Positions 53,141 through 63,141 of a stretch of DNA of 64,000 nt are shown here, piece by piece. Position 1 is the stretch's first letter; every line of letters starts with the position of its first letter. The notes below the pieces were generated by a model. It saw only the letters and a program-made list of their open reading frames with translations. It did not search any database and was not told the DNA's origin. The stretch is from assembly GCA_023703535.1 (NCBI GenBank), contig CP097967.1, forward strand, positions 538,543 through 602,542, read 5' to 3'. A program made the position numbers and the translations under genes. The DNA is from SAR86 cluster bacterium. GTDB lineage: Bacteria > Pseudomonadota > Gammaproteobacteria > Magnimaribacterales > TMED112.

Positions 53141-55114
53141 TTATTTTCTATATTTTTCGTACCACTCTGATAAATATTTATAAGTTCTAAACCAATTTGT
53201 CGGCTTTCTTCTTCCAGTACCATGCCACTCACCATTCATTCTTACTAAAACTGTATCTACTCCTGCCTCTTTTAATGCTACATACATTTCTTCTGTTTGT
53301 GGCATAGGGGTTCGGATATCCAATACCCCTGTCATAAACAAAGTAGGAGTTTTTATATAACCTGTTCGCATGATTGGTGATCTATCAAGCCAATTCTTTG
53401 GATCCTCCCAAAAAGGAACATCAAACCATTCAAATGTCCAAGCCGGTATGTCTGTTGTGCCAACCATAGAAATCCAGTTTGTAACTGGACAAAGTGATGC
53501 TGCGGCTGCAAATCTATCATCATGTCCTACAACCCAAGCTGTAAGAACACCTCCCCCACTACAACCTTGAACATACATGTTATCTTCATCAATAAAACCA
53601 AGATCAGTGACATGGTCAACTCCAGCTAATAAATCAGATAGATCTCCTTGTCCTGGATAGTCATTATCAATGACATTCGCAAAATCACTGCCATAACCAG
53701 TACTTCCTCGTGGATTTGTGTATAGAACAACATAACCATCACTAGCAAATTGGTGCCATAGATAATTAAATTGAGGCCTATACATTGCATGCGGGCCTCC
53801 ATGAATAATTAAAACTAGAGGATATTTCTTATTTTTATCAAAGTCTGGAGGAACAATATACCAACCTTGAACATCAGTACCATCAGGTGCCTGATAGTTT
53901 ATTTCATTAGTTTTACCTAACGAATATTGAGATAGAACTATTTCATTAAATTCTGATAAAACTTTAATCTTTCCTTCCTCTATTGTTGCTAATTCACCAG
54001 GCCTTGATGATGTGGCATAAACTCCAAAAAGTTTATTTTCATTTGTCGATGTTAAATAAAATTGATCTTTAAATTTATTTAAAACATTAGAAACGGATGA
54101 TCTTTGAATATCTAAAATTTTAATATTAGCCGAACCTCTTTCATCGACTTCAAATGCTAATTTTGTTTTAGATAACCAAAAAAGATTTTCAGGCGAAGCA
54201 CTTAAATTTTTTGTATGAATTTTAGTTCTGTTGTTTTTAACTGTGTAGATGTTAAAAGCTACAGAAGAAAAATCTCTGTTTGGATTTCCAATAAATGCAA
54301 CCAAATCTCCATCCGGGGATATTTTTGGGCTTGTAAAGACACCTCCATCTGGTGATAATTTTGTTAATTTCTTTTTCTCAATATTGAGTTCGAAAATTTC
54401 AGATTGTTTCCATGGAGTAAGAAAATCGTCAAGTAATGCGTTTCCGGCAAATATTAAGGTATTTTCATTTTTGAACTGAAGATCTGATATGTAGTCCAAT
54501 CCCCAATCTGATATTTTTGCAGCAGACCCACCATCGACACTTATTTTATAAAGATGATTTTCTCCGCTCTCTAATTCTCCTTCACCATCATATCTCCAAT
54601 GCAGAGTTTTAACGACCTTAGGATCTTCCGTCCAATTATAATCCTCATTATCATTCTTACCTGGAATCTCTACAACCCAATCATCGTCATATTCGTTAAA
54701 TGAAGAAAAGGCAAAAAATTTGTCATTTTTAGACCATGCAAAATCTTCTATATCCCTATCAAAATTTGATATTTTTGATTCTGTACGACTATCCATTGAT
54801 TTGATGAAAATTTGATTGATTTCATTTTCATCTTCTTTCAAATAAGCCAAAGTATTACCTTTATTTGACCATTTAAAATTTGAACCTTTGGCAAAAAAGC
54901 TTTTATTTGTTCCATCAGAATTCATGACCCAAATTTCACTTTCAAATTCGTCATTTTTCTTATCTATATAAGTTTTTAAAAATGCTACTACATTGCCGCT
55001 ACTATTGACTTGTGGATTGGCAACTTTCTGTATATTCCAATAATCTTCAGGAACTAAATTTTTTGCAGTTACTGTAAACGATAATAGAAATAAAATTATT
55101 ATTTTTTGCTTCAT
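53141..55114 (-). CDS. S9-family prolyl oligopeptidase-like peptidase
   Basis: An exported serine peptidase of 657 residues. I start at ATG 55114, preceded by AAGGGGAG at good spacing; an earlier ATG would overlap the terminator. Signal peptide at about 1-17, an N-terminal beta-propeller with WD-like repeats (IWVMNSDGTNKSFF, LYKISVDGG), and a C-terminal alpha/beta domain with GGPHAMYRPQ, the nucleophile in QGCSGGGVL, GVLDIRTP (Asp) and EWHGTGRR (His). It resembles DPP-IV/acylaminoacyl-peptidase types that trim imported peptides. Confidence 0.85.
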   Translation of the reverse strand: MKQKIIILFLLSFTVTAKNLVPEDYWNIQKVANPQVNSSGNVVAFLKTYIDKKNDEFESEIWVMNSDGTNKSFFAKGSNFKWSNKGNTLAYLKEDENEINQIFIKSMDSRTESKISNFDRDIEDFAWSKNDKFFAFSSFNEYDDDWVVEIPGKNDNEDYNWTEDPKVVKTLHWRYDGEGELESGENHLYKISVDGGSAAKISDWGLDYISDLQFKNENTLIFAGNALLDDFLTPWKQSEIFELNIEKKKLTKLSPDGGVFTSPKISPDGDLVAFIGNPNRDFSSVAFNIYTVKNNRTKIHTKNLSASPENLFWLSKTKLAFEVDERGSANIKILDIQRSSVSNVLNKFKDQFYLTSTNENKLFGVYATSSRPGELATIEEGKIKVLSEFNEIVLSQYSLGKTNEINYQAPDGTDVQGWYIVPPDFDKNKKYPLVLIIHGGPHAMYRPQFNYLWHQFASDGYVVLYTNPRGSTGYGSDFANVIDNDYPGQGDLSDLLAGVDHVTDLGFIDEDNMYVQGCSGGGVLTAWVVGHDDRFAAAASLCPVTNWISMVGTTDIPAWTFEWFDVPFWEDPKNWLDRSPIMRTGYIKTPTLFMTGVLDIRTPMPQTEEMYVALKEAGVDTVLVRMNGEWHGTGRRKPTNWFRTYKYLSEWYEKYRK

Positions 55115-55136
55115 AATCTCCCCTTTCATAAAAAAA

Positions 55137-55153
55137 GGACCCACAAAGGGTCC
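55137..55153 (-). terminator. Terminator between the TonB receptor and the S9 peptidase
   Basis: GGACCC / GGGTCC (55137-55142, 55148-55153) with a 5-base loop, flanked by seven A and seven T, so it can act on both strands. It lies 24 bases after the receptor stop. Confidence 0.8.
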
Positions 55154-55177
55154 TTTTTTTAAATGCTAATTCATCTA

Positions 55178-58100
55178 CTAATAAGAATAGTTAAAGCCAA
55201 AAGATAATCTTTGTCCTATGACTCCACCTTCAGCATTTGCAAATCCATAGTCTCCAGCAACACCGCCCTCTCTGAGCTGGTTTCTGTGCCATACATTTGT
55301 TGCTTCCCAATCAAGCAAGTTATTTACTCTTGCTCTTAGTGTTAAGCCGTCAAAGCCGAATTCACTCATATCAACGTTTAATCCAGCATTTACCATGTAC
55401 CACCCAGGTATATGATTTGGCTGAAAAGCTCCTGTTGCTGCATATACAAATCTATCAGGTTGCTCGTCATAATCCCAGTCATTATCGAATTTCCCTTCTC
55501 CATGATAAAAGATATCTATATAAGAAAGAAATGAGCCATAAGAGTGAGCGATTTGTGTATAAAAACTATTTCGAGCGTTTGCACCAAATTCACCGGTATT
55601 ATCATTAATATCTGTACCAGTTGCTGAGAAAAGATCTTTTTCGTTGTAAATATGTTTCATGTTTACATTAAAATCTCCGTATCCGTCAGCCAAGTCAGCT
55701 CCTGCCCAGCCAAAAGCAAAATTAACAAAATCTGATACTGAATTCGAATAGCTAAGCTCTGAAATTGTTGCTTCATATTCAAATATCGCAGCATTAACTT
55801 GTCCTGCTATATAAGCAATTTCACCAGCTCCTCTGAGAAGTTGGAAATCAGGACCTCTAAAGAACTGATTACAGAATTGATTGTTAGGATAATCTGTTGA
55901 GTCATAACAAGCATTCATAATTTGTGTTGGGCTATAAGCCACAATTGCATCAGAAATATCAATAATAATTTTATCAATTGCAAGTGAAAGCTCCCCAGGT
56001 ATCCAGCTTGGTTGATAAATTACTCCAAATCCCTCTGCATCTGCAAGTTCATTCTTAAGATTTACATTTCCACCACTTAAACCTTGCACTGATGCATTTT
56101 TTGCTAGTGATTCAAAAGCTGAAATATCAACTCCGTATGTCGCAGCATCCGCCTCACAGTTTGCTCTTCTCACTGATGGATTTGGACCTGAATCAATAAA
56201 ACTTTGGTCACATGGGTCACTCACAAATGTTCCTGTTGTGACTTGCGGTTGGAATAATTCTCCCATTGACGGAGCTCTAACAGCTTTTTGTTGATTAAGT
56301 CTTAATCTAAGATCGTCATTAACCCTTATGTTAAGTCCAATATTATCGGCTGAGTCAACACCAGCAAGACTATTATCAAGCTCTCTGTATGAATACTCTA
56401 ATTCAGCTCCCTGTAACAGACTAAAACCTCCAACTGATAATTCTCCGAAACCGTTGCCAAGCAATGGAACCACCAATTCAACAAATGTATCAGTTGTTGA
56501 AAAAGCACCGGCTATATCTGCTGAATATCCTCCTCTATAAATGTTAGCTTTTGATCCTCCATCAACTTTATAATCAACACTTTCTTTTCTAGATTCGAAA
56601 CCGACTAATCCAAGAACTTCACCCGCTGGGATATCAAATAGCTTCCCTTGAATGTTTGCGAATCTTACGATTTGGTTAATCTTATTATTTGAAAATATAT
56701 TTGCAGTTACATAGTCAAGTTGTGCTTGAGTTGGCTCATACTCACCAAAAGGTTGGACGGGCACACAATCACCAGGAGAACCTAAGAGCAATGCATTATC
56801 AATTGCTACATTACCGAGAATAGGGCCCATAAATGTATTAGTATAATTTTCTACATAATTGAACTTACAATCAATTTGACCTGTCTCTGGATTGATTCCA
56901 ACGTCAACAGCAGCAAAAAATCGTCCATCAATGTAATCAACTTCTGTTGCAAGCATTTCTGATTTTCCAAAAGAATAGCCTGCTACCCAATCATAAGAAT
57001 TTCCAAATGCATCAAATACTCCCTCGAAAGAGAAATTATAGCTATCAGTAGAAGCATCGTTTGTAGGCCTTGGAACCCAACTAATTGGAGCCCATTGCAA
57101 ATACATACCCTCTACAGGATTACCATCAACTGTTAAAGTAGAGATTAGATCTCTTGCTTGTTGTGAGAAATAGGGATAGTCGAGAGGTAAAAATAGTGGT
57201 TGTGATGTGCCTCCAAATAAACCTGTTTGATATTGAGGTTGAGTAACTGTTGGAAATGTCTCATAAGAAGAAGAGTAAATTTCAGCCTTAAAGACAGCGA
57301 AATCTAAATCATAATTAAAAAATGATGAAACATTATATCTATCATAAGAATTTGAAAATGAGCCGTATCTATCAAGATATAATCCGTCACCACCAACAGA
57401 CCAAACGGCGTTACCTGTAATACCACCCAGTACACCAGGAGTTAAATTTCCACTGTTATCAAATTGATAAGCTAGCCCATCATCGCACAAGCCAACTCCT
57501 CTGTTGCCTAGAACTGTACTTCCGCAAGATGCAAAACCCATGGCACTTAGACCATAAAGTCTGTATGACTCATAAAAACCACTTTGTCCCGCATAAGCAG
57601 CATCGGCAAGTGTTGTTCTATATAAATAGTTTTGTCTAAATGGCAACATTGTTTCATCAATTCTTGGAGTCTTTGTCATCTCCATAGAGAGAACAAAGTT
57701 ACCTTTTCCATCAAAAGAATTAAATCCCATTAACCCTCTAAAGGCCTCTTCTGCACCTTCAAAATCTGCAAGAATAGAATTGTAATCATATGAGAACTCA
57801 AACCCCTCATAATCATCCTTGAGTATGTAGTTTATTACTCCAGCGACCGCATCTGCTCCATAAACAGCTGCACCACCAATAGACTTCACCTCGATTCTAT
57901 CGATAAGTGCATTGGGGATGTTGTTAGTATCAACAGCAGCACCTAATGAACCAGCTGCAGAGTTACCTGCAACAAATCTCTTTCCATTAACTAAAGTTAA
58001 TGTTCTTTGTGCACCTAAGCCAAAACTATCACCGATGTTTTGTCCTATATCTTCTGAACCATCATAGGCACTATCTCCATAGTTACTGGCACCAACTGCC

Positions 58101-58345
58101 ACAAAAGGCAAAGCAAATAAAGCTTCTGCAGCTTTTGTATAGCCTCTTGCCTGGATTTCTTCTGAACTTATAACAGTAACAGGAGCATTGGTCTCAAAAT
58201 TAGATCTTTTAATACGAGAACCTGTTACGACAACTTCTTCTGCTTCTTCAGCCAACTCTTCGTTGGATTCTTCTTGCGCTGTTAGCGAAAAAGAAAGAAG
58301 CAACGTTAACAATAAAATTAGCCCAAAGGCTTCCCTCTTTATCAT
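55178..58345 (-). CDS. Large TonB-dependent receptor
   Basis: Outer-membrane receptor of 1055 residues from the ATG at 58345, which follows a GAGGAA ribosome site; two upstream ATGs are less suitable. Signal peptide about 1-23 (ending LTAQ), TonB-box segment EEVVVTGSRIKR, plug domain with NAPVTVISSEEIQARGY and IDRIEVKSIGGAAVYGADAVAGVINYI, then a long barrel that ends RLSFGFNYSY. This plug type (GSRIKR..NAPVTV) is common in oceanic and oligotrophic bacteria for oligopeptide, sugar or vitamin uptake; substrate unknown. No Fur site is seen, unlike the siderophore receptor. Confidence 0.85.
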   Translation of the reverse strand: MIKREAFGLILLLTLLLSFSLTAQEESNEELAEEAEEVVVTGSRIKRSNFETNAPVTVISSEEIQARGYTKAAEALFALPFVAVGASNYGDSAYDGSEDIGQNIGDSFGLGAQRTLTLVNGKRFVAGNSAAGSLGAAVDTNNIPNALIDRIEVKSIGGAAVYGADAVAGVINYILKDDYEGFEFSYDYNSILADFEGAEEAFRGLMGFNSFDGKGNFVLSMEMTKTPRIDETMLPFRQNYLYRTTLADAAYAGQSGFYESYRLYGLSAMGFASCGSTVLGNRGVGLCDDGLAYQFDNSGNLTPGVLGGITGNAVWSVGGDGLYLDRYGSFSNSYDRYNVSSFFNYDLDFAVFKAEIYSSSYETFPTVTQPQYQTGLFGGTSQPLFLPLDYPYFSQQARDLISTLTVDGNPVEGMYLQWAPISWVPRPTNDASTDSYNFSFEGVFDAFGNSYDWVAGYSFGKSEMLATEVDYIDGRFFAAVDVGINPETGQIDCKFNYVENYTNTFMGPILGNVAIDNALLLGSPGDCVPVQPFGEYEPTQAQLDYVTANIFSNNKINQIVRFANIQGKLFDIPAGEVLGLVGFESRKESVDYKVDGGSKANIYRGGYSADIAGAFSTTDTFVELVVPLLGNGFGELSVGGFSLLQGAELEYSYRELDNSLAGVDSADNIGLNIRVNDDLRLRLNQQKAVRAPSMGELFQPQVTTGTFVSDPCDQSFIDSGPNPSVRRANCEADAATYGVDISAFESLAKNASVQGLSGGNVNLKNELADAEGFGVIYQPSWIPGELSLAIDKIIIDISDAIVAYSPTQIMNACYDSTDYPNNQFCNQFFRGPDFQLLRGAGEIAYIAGQVNAAIFEYEATISELSYSNSVSDFVNFAFGWAGADLADGYGDFNVNMKHIYNEKDLFSATGTDINDNTGEFGANARNSFYTQIAHSYGSFLSYIDIFYHGEGKFDNDWDYDEQPDRFVYAATGAFQPNHIPGWYMVNAGLNVDMSEFGFDGLTLRARVNNLLDWEATNVWHRNQLREGGVAGDYGFANAEGGVIGQRLSFGFNYSY

Positions 58346-58442
58346 GTCATTCCTCATTTTAGTAGTTAATACATCGATATTGTCACAATTTTTAAATTTG
58401 TACAACAGATTTTGAAAACTTAGATAAGCTTTTATTTAAGTA

Positions 58443-59315
58443 CTATGTAGCCGCTTTTTTGTCTTTTTGGGTTCTATTAGCAAAAAATACCCCAACAAAA
58501 ATTAATAATGAACCGATGAATGTGTTAATTAAAAACTCCTCATCTAAGAATATTATTCCCAGTGAAATGCTAGATATTGGTACAAGATAAGTTACAAATG
58601 AAGCATTTATAGGTCCTATTCTTTTGATTAATTTAATAAATAATACGTACGCTAACGCAGTATTTACGACACCAAGAGCAATTAGATAAAGCCATGATTC
58701 TACCGAAAGTTTTGCATAATTTGGAAAATAATAAAAAAGGAATGGAGAAAGAATAATAGCTCCGATAATGATTGAGCCCATGCCTATGTATGTGTTGTTA
58801 AGCTTATTTGGCGTTCTTGCTAGATAAACTCCCGCAACTGCGTACGACAAAGAGGCTACAACACATAATATAGATGAAAACAAATCAAAATTACTACCAG
58901 GACCAACTAAAACGTAAAGTCCAACAAAACCAATTAGAACACCTATAAGTTTTGAAATTGAAAATTCATTTTTGAATAAAGAAAAAAGAATTAATGCAGT
59001 AAGAATTGGAACAGTTGCTTGAAGTACCGATAGAGATCCTGCTCCAAGCTGCAATGATGCATAAGCAAATAAAGTAAATGGTAGCGCAGTATTTAAAATT
59101 CCTATCAAAAGAAAAGAAAGACTGTGATCTTTAAATGAGTGTTTTTTTGATCTATTTAATAAAAAAGGCAGTATAAATATTGAAGCAAGCAACATTCTCA
59201 TCGATACAATCTCCAATGGTTCCATTCCTTCAAGAACAAGAAGCCTTATGAATAAAAAGGAGCCACCCCACAAGAAGGAGACTATAAGTAATATTAAAAA
59301 ATCTTTTGGGTTCAT
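58443..59315 (-). CDS. EamA/DMT-family transporter
   Basis: A 290-residue inner-membrane protein with ten hydrophobic segments in two EamA repeats (about 5-135 and 145-283). It starts SFLWGGSFLFIRL, and the second half contains the characteristic PVSSISLG-like turn (VPISSISLGIIFLDEE). Such proteins export amino acids or metabolites; the substrate cannot be read. It is divergent from the amidase gene with 74 bases between. Confidence 0.8.
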   Translation of the reverse strand: MNPKDFLILLIVSFLWGGSFLFIRLLVLEGMEPLEIVSMRMLLASIFILPFLLNRSKKHSFKDHSLSFLLIGILNTALPFTLFAYASLQLGAGSLSVLQATVPILTALILFSLFKNEFSISKLIGVLIGFVGLYVLVGPGSNFDLFSSILCVVASLSYAVAGVYLARTPNKLNNTYIGMGSIIIGAIILSPFLFYYFPNYAKLSVESWLYLIALGVVNTALAYVLFIKLIKRIGPINASFVTYLVPISSISLGIIFLDEEFLINTFIGSLLIFVGVFFANRTQKDKKAAT

Positions 59316-59338
59316 TTATTAAATTCGTAGTGTATATT

Positions 59339-59355
59339 TAAAGGATAGTCCTTTA
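59339..59355. promoter_or_regulatory. Short inverted repeat between EamA transporter and amidase genes
   Basis: TAAAGGA-TAG-TCCTTTA, 7-base arms, in the divergent promoter region 35 bases before the amidase start. Possible operator; no regulator recognised. Confidence 0.3.
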
Positions 59356-59389
59356 TATGAGAACTTAATTTTAGGGATGTTTTAGAAGA

Positions 59390-60880
59390 ATGAAAGTATA
59401 TCTTATTTATTTACTGTCTTTTTTTATGATTGCAGAGGCAAACTTTCGTCATAATGATATTAATAGCTTTTTAGACGAGCTCGGAGAGGCTCAAGATAAA
59501 GAAAAATTTTTTAAGGAATATGTAAAGTCAGTCCGACTGAACGATCGGAAAGTTAATTCTGTTATTTCTTTATATTCAAACCAAGAAATTCTAAAAGAAT
59601 ATTTTGCTGGTGTAGAAAAAGAATTTCATGGAGTGCCAATTCTTTTAAAAGACAACATAGATTCAATAGGCATAGCTAATACAGCAGGCTCTTTAGCATT
59701 TAAAAATAACCTGCCTAAAAATGACGCTCCATTAGTAAGTAAACTAAGGGAGTCAGGCTTCATTATTCTTGGTAAAGCAAATCTTTCTGAGTGGGCAAAC
59801 TTTCGAGGCAATCCTTCAACCAGTGGCTGGACCAGTATTAATGGCCAAACCAATAATCCATTTAACTTAAAATACAATCCCTGTGGTTCGAGTTCAGGTA
59901 GTGCGGCAGCTATTGCCCAAGGTTTAGTTCCTGTTTCAATAGGAACAGAGACTAATGGGTCAATCACCTGCCCAGCTTCAGTAAACGGAGTTGTCGGCAT
60001 CAAACCAACGGTTGGATTAGTAAGTAGAACTGGTGTAATACCAATTTCAGAAACTCAAGATACTGCTGGACCTATGGCTAAAAACGTCATGGATGCAGCT
60101 AAAGTTTTAAAAGCTATAGCTGGTAAAGATCCGCTAGATTCTTATACCACAAAGATTCCGCAAGATTACGATTATGAGAAATTAACTGACTTAGATGCCA
60201 ACTACTTAAAAGGCAAGAGAGTTGGTGTTTTAAATTCTTCAGAGTCATCAGAGATTGAAAAAGGATTAATTAAAAAAGTTAAAAAAGTACTTGCGGCAAA
60301 AGGTGCTGTAATTGTTGATGTTGAATTTAATATCTCGAGTGACTACAAAGCTGCGAAAGAATTTTATGTCTTGCTCTATGAATTTAATGTGGGTATGAAG
60401 AATTATCTGAAAGGTAGAGACCTGCCTTATGAAACTCTTGAAGATATAGTTGCATTCAATGAAGCCAACTCAGATACAGTGCTCAAACATTTTGGACAAG
60501 AGATATTTTTAGAGAGTCTTAAAGCCACAGACACAGAAAGGTATTTAAAAGAACGTGAAGATATTGGCAGACTGGCTAAAGCGCAAATTGATAGTGTTTT
60601 AAAGGTTAATAATCTTGATGTAATAATTGGCCTCACAAGAAATCCTGGCTGGCTTACAGATTTAGAAAATGGTGATTCAAGAGGAGATGGCGGCATCTCT
60701 TGGTCTAATGGTGGTCTCTCAGCTGTTGCTGGCTACCCGCACATTACTATCCCACTAGATTTAGTAAATGATTTACCTGTGGGTGTTTCATTTTTAGGCA
60801 CTGCTTGGGATGAGGCAAATTTAATTAATGCTGCTTATTCTTTTGAGCAAGAGAATAAATTTTTCCCAATACCAAAATAA
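59390..60880 (+). CDS. Exported amidase-signature enzyme
   Basis: A 496-residue amidase-signature hydrolase with a signal peptide (about 1-17). The Ser-cisSer-Lys triad is visible: Lys in VPILLKDNID (about 88), the first Ser in NPCGSSSGSAAAIAQG (about 166-168), and the nucleophile in GTETNGSITCPAS (about 190). Length and order fit peptide or aryl amidases rather than GatA, which is cytosolic. Substrate unknown. It is followed 28 bases later by a lumazine-binding-like protein. Confidence 0.8.
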   Translation: MKVYLIYLLSFFMIAEANFRHNDINSFLDELGEAQDKEKFFKEYVKSVRLNDRKVNSVISLYSNQEILKEYFAGVEKEFHGVPILLKDNIDSIGIANTAGSLAFKNNLPKNDAPLVSKLRESGFIILGKANLSEWANFRGNPSTSGWTSINGQTNNPFNLKYNPCGSSSGSAAAIAQGLVPVSIGTETNGSITCPASVNGVVGIKPTVGLVSRTGVIPISETQDTAGPMAKNVMDAAKVLKAIAGKDPLDSYTTKIPQDYDYEKLTDLDANYLKGKRVGVLNSSESSEIEKGLIKKVKKVLAAKGAVIVDVEFNISSDYKAAKEFYVLLYEFNVGMKNYLKGRDLPYETLEDIVAFNEANSDTVLKHFGQEIFLESLKATDTERYLKEREDIGRLAKAQIDSVLKVNNLDVIIGLTRNPGWLTDLENGDSRGDGGISWSNGGLSAVAGYPHITIPLDLVNDLPVGVSFLGTAWDEANLINAAYSFEQENKFFPIPK

Positions 60881-60908
60881 TCCTTTATATTAATATTTTA
60901 GGAGAATT

Positions 60909-61262
60909 ATGAGCTGTTCAGAAAGTGTAAATAAAGTAGTCGAAAAATACGTTGAATCAATGAAAGAATCTAGTGCAGATAAAGTCAGAGAGGCATTTCA
61001 TCCAAATGCGAAAGTTGTAGGCCATCTTCATGGCGATTTTTTAGAAATGAGTACTGAGGATTTTGCAGAATTTGTCGCGGCCCAAGAACCTGCTGAAGTT
61101 GAATATGAAATACTCTCAACTGTTGTTGAAGGAACCACTGCTGCAGTCAAAATTAGAGATAAATATTTAGGAATTACTTTTCTCGATACCTTATCACTAA
61201 TAAAGGTTGATGATCAGTGGAGCATTTACAACAAACTATTTAACGTCGAAGAAGATCAGTAA
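60909..61262 (+). CDS. NTF2-like protein, putative lumazine-binding family
   Basis: A 117-residue soluble protein of the NTF2 superfamily: NKVVEKYVESMKESSADKVREAFHPNAKVVGHLHGDF at the N-terminus, then FLDTLSLIKVDDQWSIYNKLF at the end, the pattern of the Lumazine_bd_2 family. AGGAG lies 7 bases before the ATG, a clear ribosome site. It probably forms a transcript with the amidase. Function unknown. Confidence 0.65.
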   Translation: MSCSESVNKVVEKYVESMKESSADKVREAFHPNAKVVGHLHGDFLEMSTEDFAEFVAAQEPAEVEYEILSTVVEGTTAAVKIRDKYLGITFLDTLSLIKVDDQWSIYNKLFNVEEDQ

Positions 61263-61464
61263 AACCAAATAAAAAGTCAATATAATTAGCAACTAATCCT
61301 GCAAGAAAAAGAGCCAAAACAGCAAGTCTGTTTCTTACATAATCCTTTTCTTTTGTTTTTAAATAATTGAAATATCTTTCTAAACCTATACCTATGAAAT
61401 ACCAAAGAAAAAATAAAAAGGTAACTATTAAGGTAGTTATTAAAATCTCATAAACAAAATACAT
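61240..61464 (-). CDS. Small membrane protein, 74 residues
   Basis: Two hydrophobic segments (about 6-30 and 46-68) joined by a basic loop (ERYFNYLKTKEKDYVRNR), so a hairpin in the inner membrane with the loop in the cytoplasm. No family recognised. Its stop end overlaps the preceding plus-strand gene by 23 bases. Composition argues for a real gene. Confidence 0.5.
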   Translation of the reverse strand: MYFVYEILITTLIVTFLFFLWYFIGIGLERYFNYLKTKEKDYVRNRLAVLALFLAGLVANYIDFLFGFTDLLRR

Positions 61465-61519
61465 AATTTTAATATAAAGGTTTATGTCGATATTTCACAA
61501 TTACATCTAAATGAAAAAC

Positions 61520-61610
61520 TGGCGGAGAGAGAGGGATTCGAACCCTCGGAACGCTATAAACGCTCACTACCTTTCCAAGATAGCGCAATCGACCACTCTG
61601 CCATCTCTCC
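61520..61610 (-). tRNA. tRNA-Ser(GGA)
   Basis: A 91-base class II tRNA with encoded CCA. Acceptor GGAGAGA/TCTCTCC is fully paired; the anticodon loop TTGGAAA gives GGA (reads UCC/UCU); there is a long variable arm and a canonical T arm (GAGGG TTCGAAT CCCTC). Confidence 0.95.
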
Positions 61611-61627
61611 GGAGTTTGTGAATTATA

Positions 61628-62368
61628 TCAAACAGAATAACGTCTAGGGATAATTGCAATACCTCCCCTTCTTTCAAAGTATCCTTCAATGCTTTTGATA
61701 AGATATTTTTTTCTTTTTAATTCAAAGAACATCTCTTCAACGCATCTTTCATGGAAACCATTTTTTTCAAAAAAACTGCCAAGATACTCTGATATATCTT
61801 TTTTATTCTTTGCATTTAAATCAGCAACTAAGTAGATATCAGCAATATCAGGCTGATTGGTAACAGGACATAATGATCTAAATGCCTTGAACACATAAGT
61901 CTTAAAGTTTTTCCTTTTACTAGCTTTATATGAAGACTCTTTAAGAGGTTTTACTTTGGATGAAATTTTTATTTCACATTCATTTGCATTTTGTTTTGTA
62001 TAAATTTTGCCAAGCTTAATTTTTGATTTGGTCACAGCTTCAATATGACGTTTAATTACGTTTTTAACTTCAGAAATATTCTCAAATTTCTTATGCACTA
62101 AAGAACCAAGAAACAATTTCATTGATTTTGATTCAATAGTATTTTTTGAGGTGCAATTAAGGCTTATTGATAATTCGTTATGGTGAGAATTGTTTTTCTT
62201 ATCTATCCAAAGAAGCTCATGAATATTCCAAACATCATCACCCTTAATCTTACTGAAATCTGTCTTTTCAAAAACTCCTTTACGTTGTTCTGTTCTTGAA
62301 ATCGGAAATAATACTTTTGGATCGAATTTTTTGGGAGCTGCTACCTTTTTACCAAGGGGTCCTTTCAT
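61628..62368 (-). CDS. queF: NADPH-dependent 7-cyano-7-deazaguanine reductase
   Basis: Reduces preQ0 to preQ1, the base inserted by Tgt; bimodular QueF of 246 residues. PLGKKVAAPKKFDPKVLFPISR (about 4-25) is the usual N-terminus, IESKSMKLFL (about 78-87) the NADPH/substrate motif, SLCPVTNQPD holds the thioimide cysteine (about 166), and FHERCVEEMF and RRGGIAIIPRR close the protein. It shares one base with the yadH gene. With queA and tgt, the window holds three of the queuosine genes. Confidence 0.88.
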   Translation of the reverse strand: MKGPLGKKVAAPKKFDPKVLFPISRTEQRKGVFEKTDFSKIKGDDVWNIHELLWIDKKNNSHHNELSISLNCTSKNTIESKSMKLFLGSLVHKKFENISEVKNVIKRHIEAVTKSKIKLGKIYTKQNANECEIKISSKVKPLKESSYKASKRKNFKTYVFKAFRSLCPVTNQPDIADIYLVADLNAKNKKDISEYLGSFFEKNGFHERCVEEMFFELKRKKYLIKSIEGYFERRGGIAIIPRRYSV

Positions 62369-63141
62369 TATTCTTTTGTTCCTACACCTCTAACAAGCAA
62401 AGTGTAAGCAATTACCGAGAAAAGAAAGGTAAAGAACAGTATCAATACAAACCCTTGCATAGGGTCTATTTCTGAGCTTCCTAACATTGCAAATCTAAAG
62501 AAATTTACAATGTAGAGAATTGGATTAAGTTTTGAGATAAATTGCCATTCAGATGTGAGAATCTCAATTGAGTAGAATATGCCTCCCAAATAGATGAGTG
62601 GTGTCAGTATGAAAGTAGGCACAATACTTATATCATCGAAATTCTTCGCAAAAATGCCGTTTATTAAACCAAGAACAGAAAACAAAAGTGAAGTTAGAAA
62701 AACTGAAAAGATTGTGAGCAAAAGATTATCGATAGTAATCTGAACAAAGAATATGCTTACAAAAATAACTACCAACCCAACAATAAATCCTCGAACAATC
62801 CCTCCTGAAATAAAGCCAAGTAATACTGCCCAATTAGGCATAGGAGAAATTATTATCTCTTCTAAAGCTTTTTGAAATTTAGCACCATAAAAACCTGAAG
62901 CAACATTGCCATAGGCGTTGGTTATAACCGAAAGCATTATTAGACCTGGTACCATAAATTCAATGTAAGATAAGCCTTCATAGCCAGGCATCTCACCTAT
63001 TCTTCTACCTATAAGTTGACCAAAAATTAAGAAATACAAAGCTGTAGTAATTGCCGGTGGGACAATAGTTTGAATCCAAATCCTAAAGATTCTCCTAACT
63101 TGGTAATTAGAAAGTGTAATTAACGCTCTAAGATTAATCAT
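62368..63141 (-). CDS. yadH: ABC-2 permease, YadH-like
   Basis: A 257-residue inner-membrane permease with six helices. It follows E. coli YadH closely: RIWIQTIVPPAITTALYFLIFG (about 20-41), VPGLIMLSVITNAYGNVASGFYGAKFQ (about 69-95), FAKNFDDISIVPTFILTPLIYLGG and LNPILYIVNFFRF. Cargo unknown. It overlaps the ATPase gene by 8 bases. Confidence 0.82.
   Translation of the reverse strand: MINLRALITLSNYQVRRIFRIWIQTIVPPAITTALYFLIFGQLIGRRIGEMPGYEGLSYIEFMVPGLIMLSVITNAYGNVASGFYGAKFQKALEEIIISPMPNWAVLLGFISGGIVRGFIVGLVVIFVSIFFVQITIDNLLLTIFSVFLTSLLFSVLGLINGIFAKNFDDISIVPTFILTPLIYLGGIFYSIEILTSEWQFISKLNPILYIVNFFRFAMLGSSEIDPMQGFVLILFFTFLFSVIAYTLLVRGVGTKE

Noticed and set aside
55115-55144. Longer start for the S9 peptidase
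   Set aside because: It would lie in the terminator; the ATG at 55114 has AAGGGGAG upstream and is followed by a normal signal peptide.
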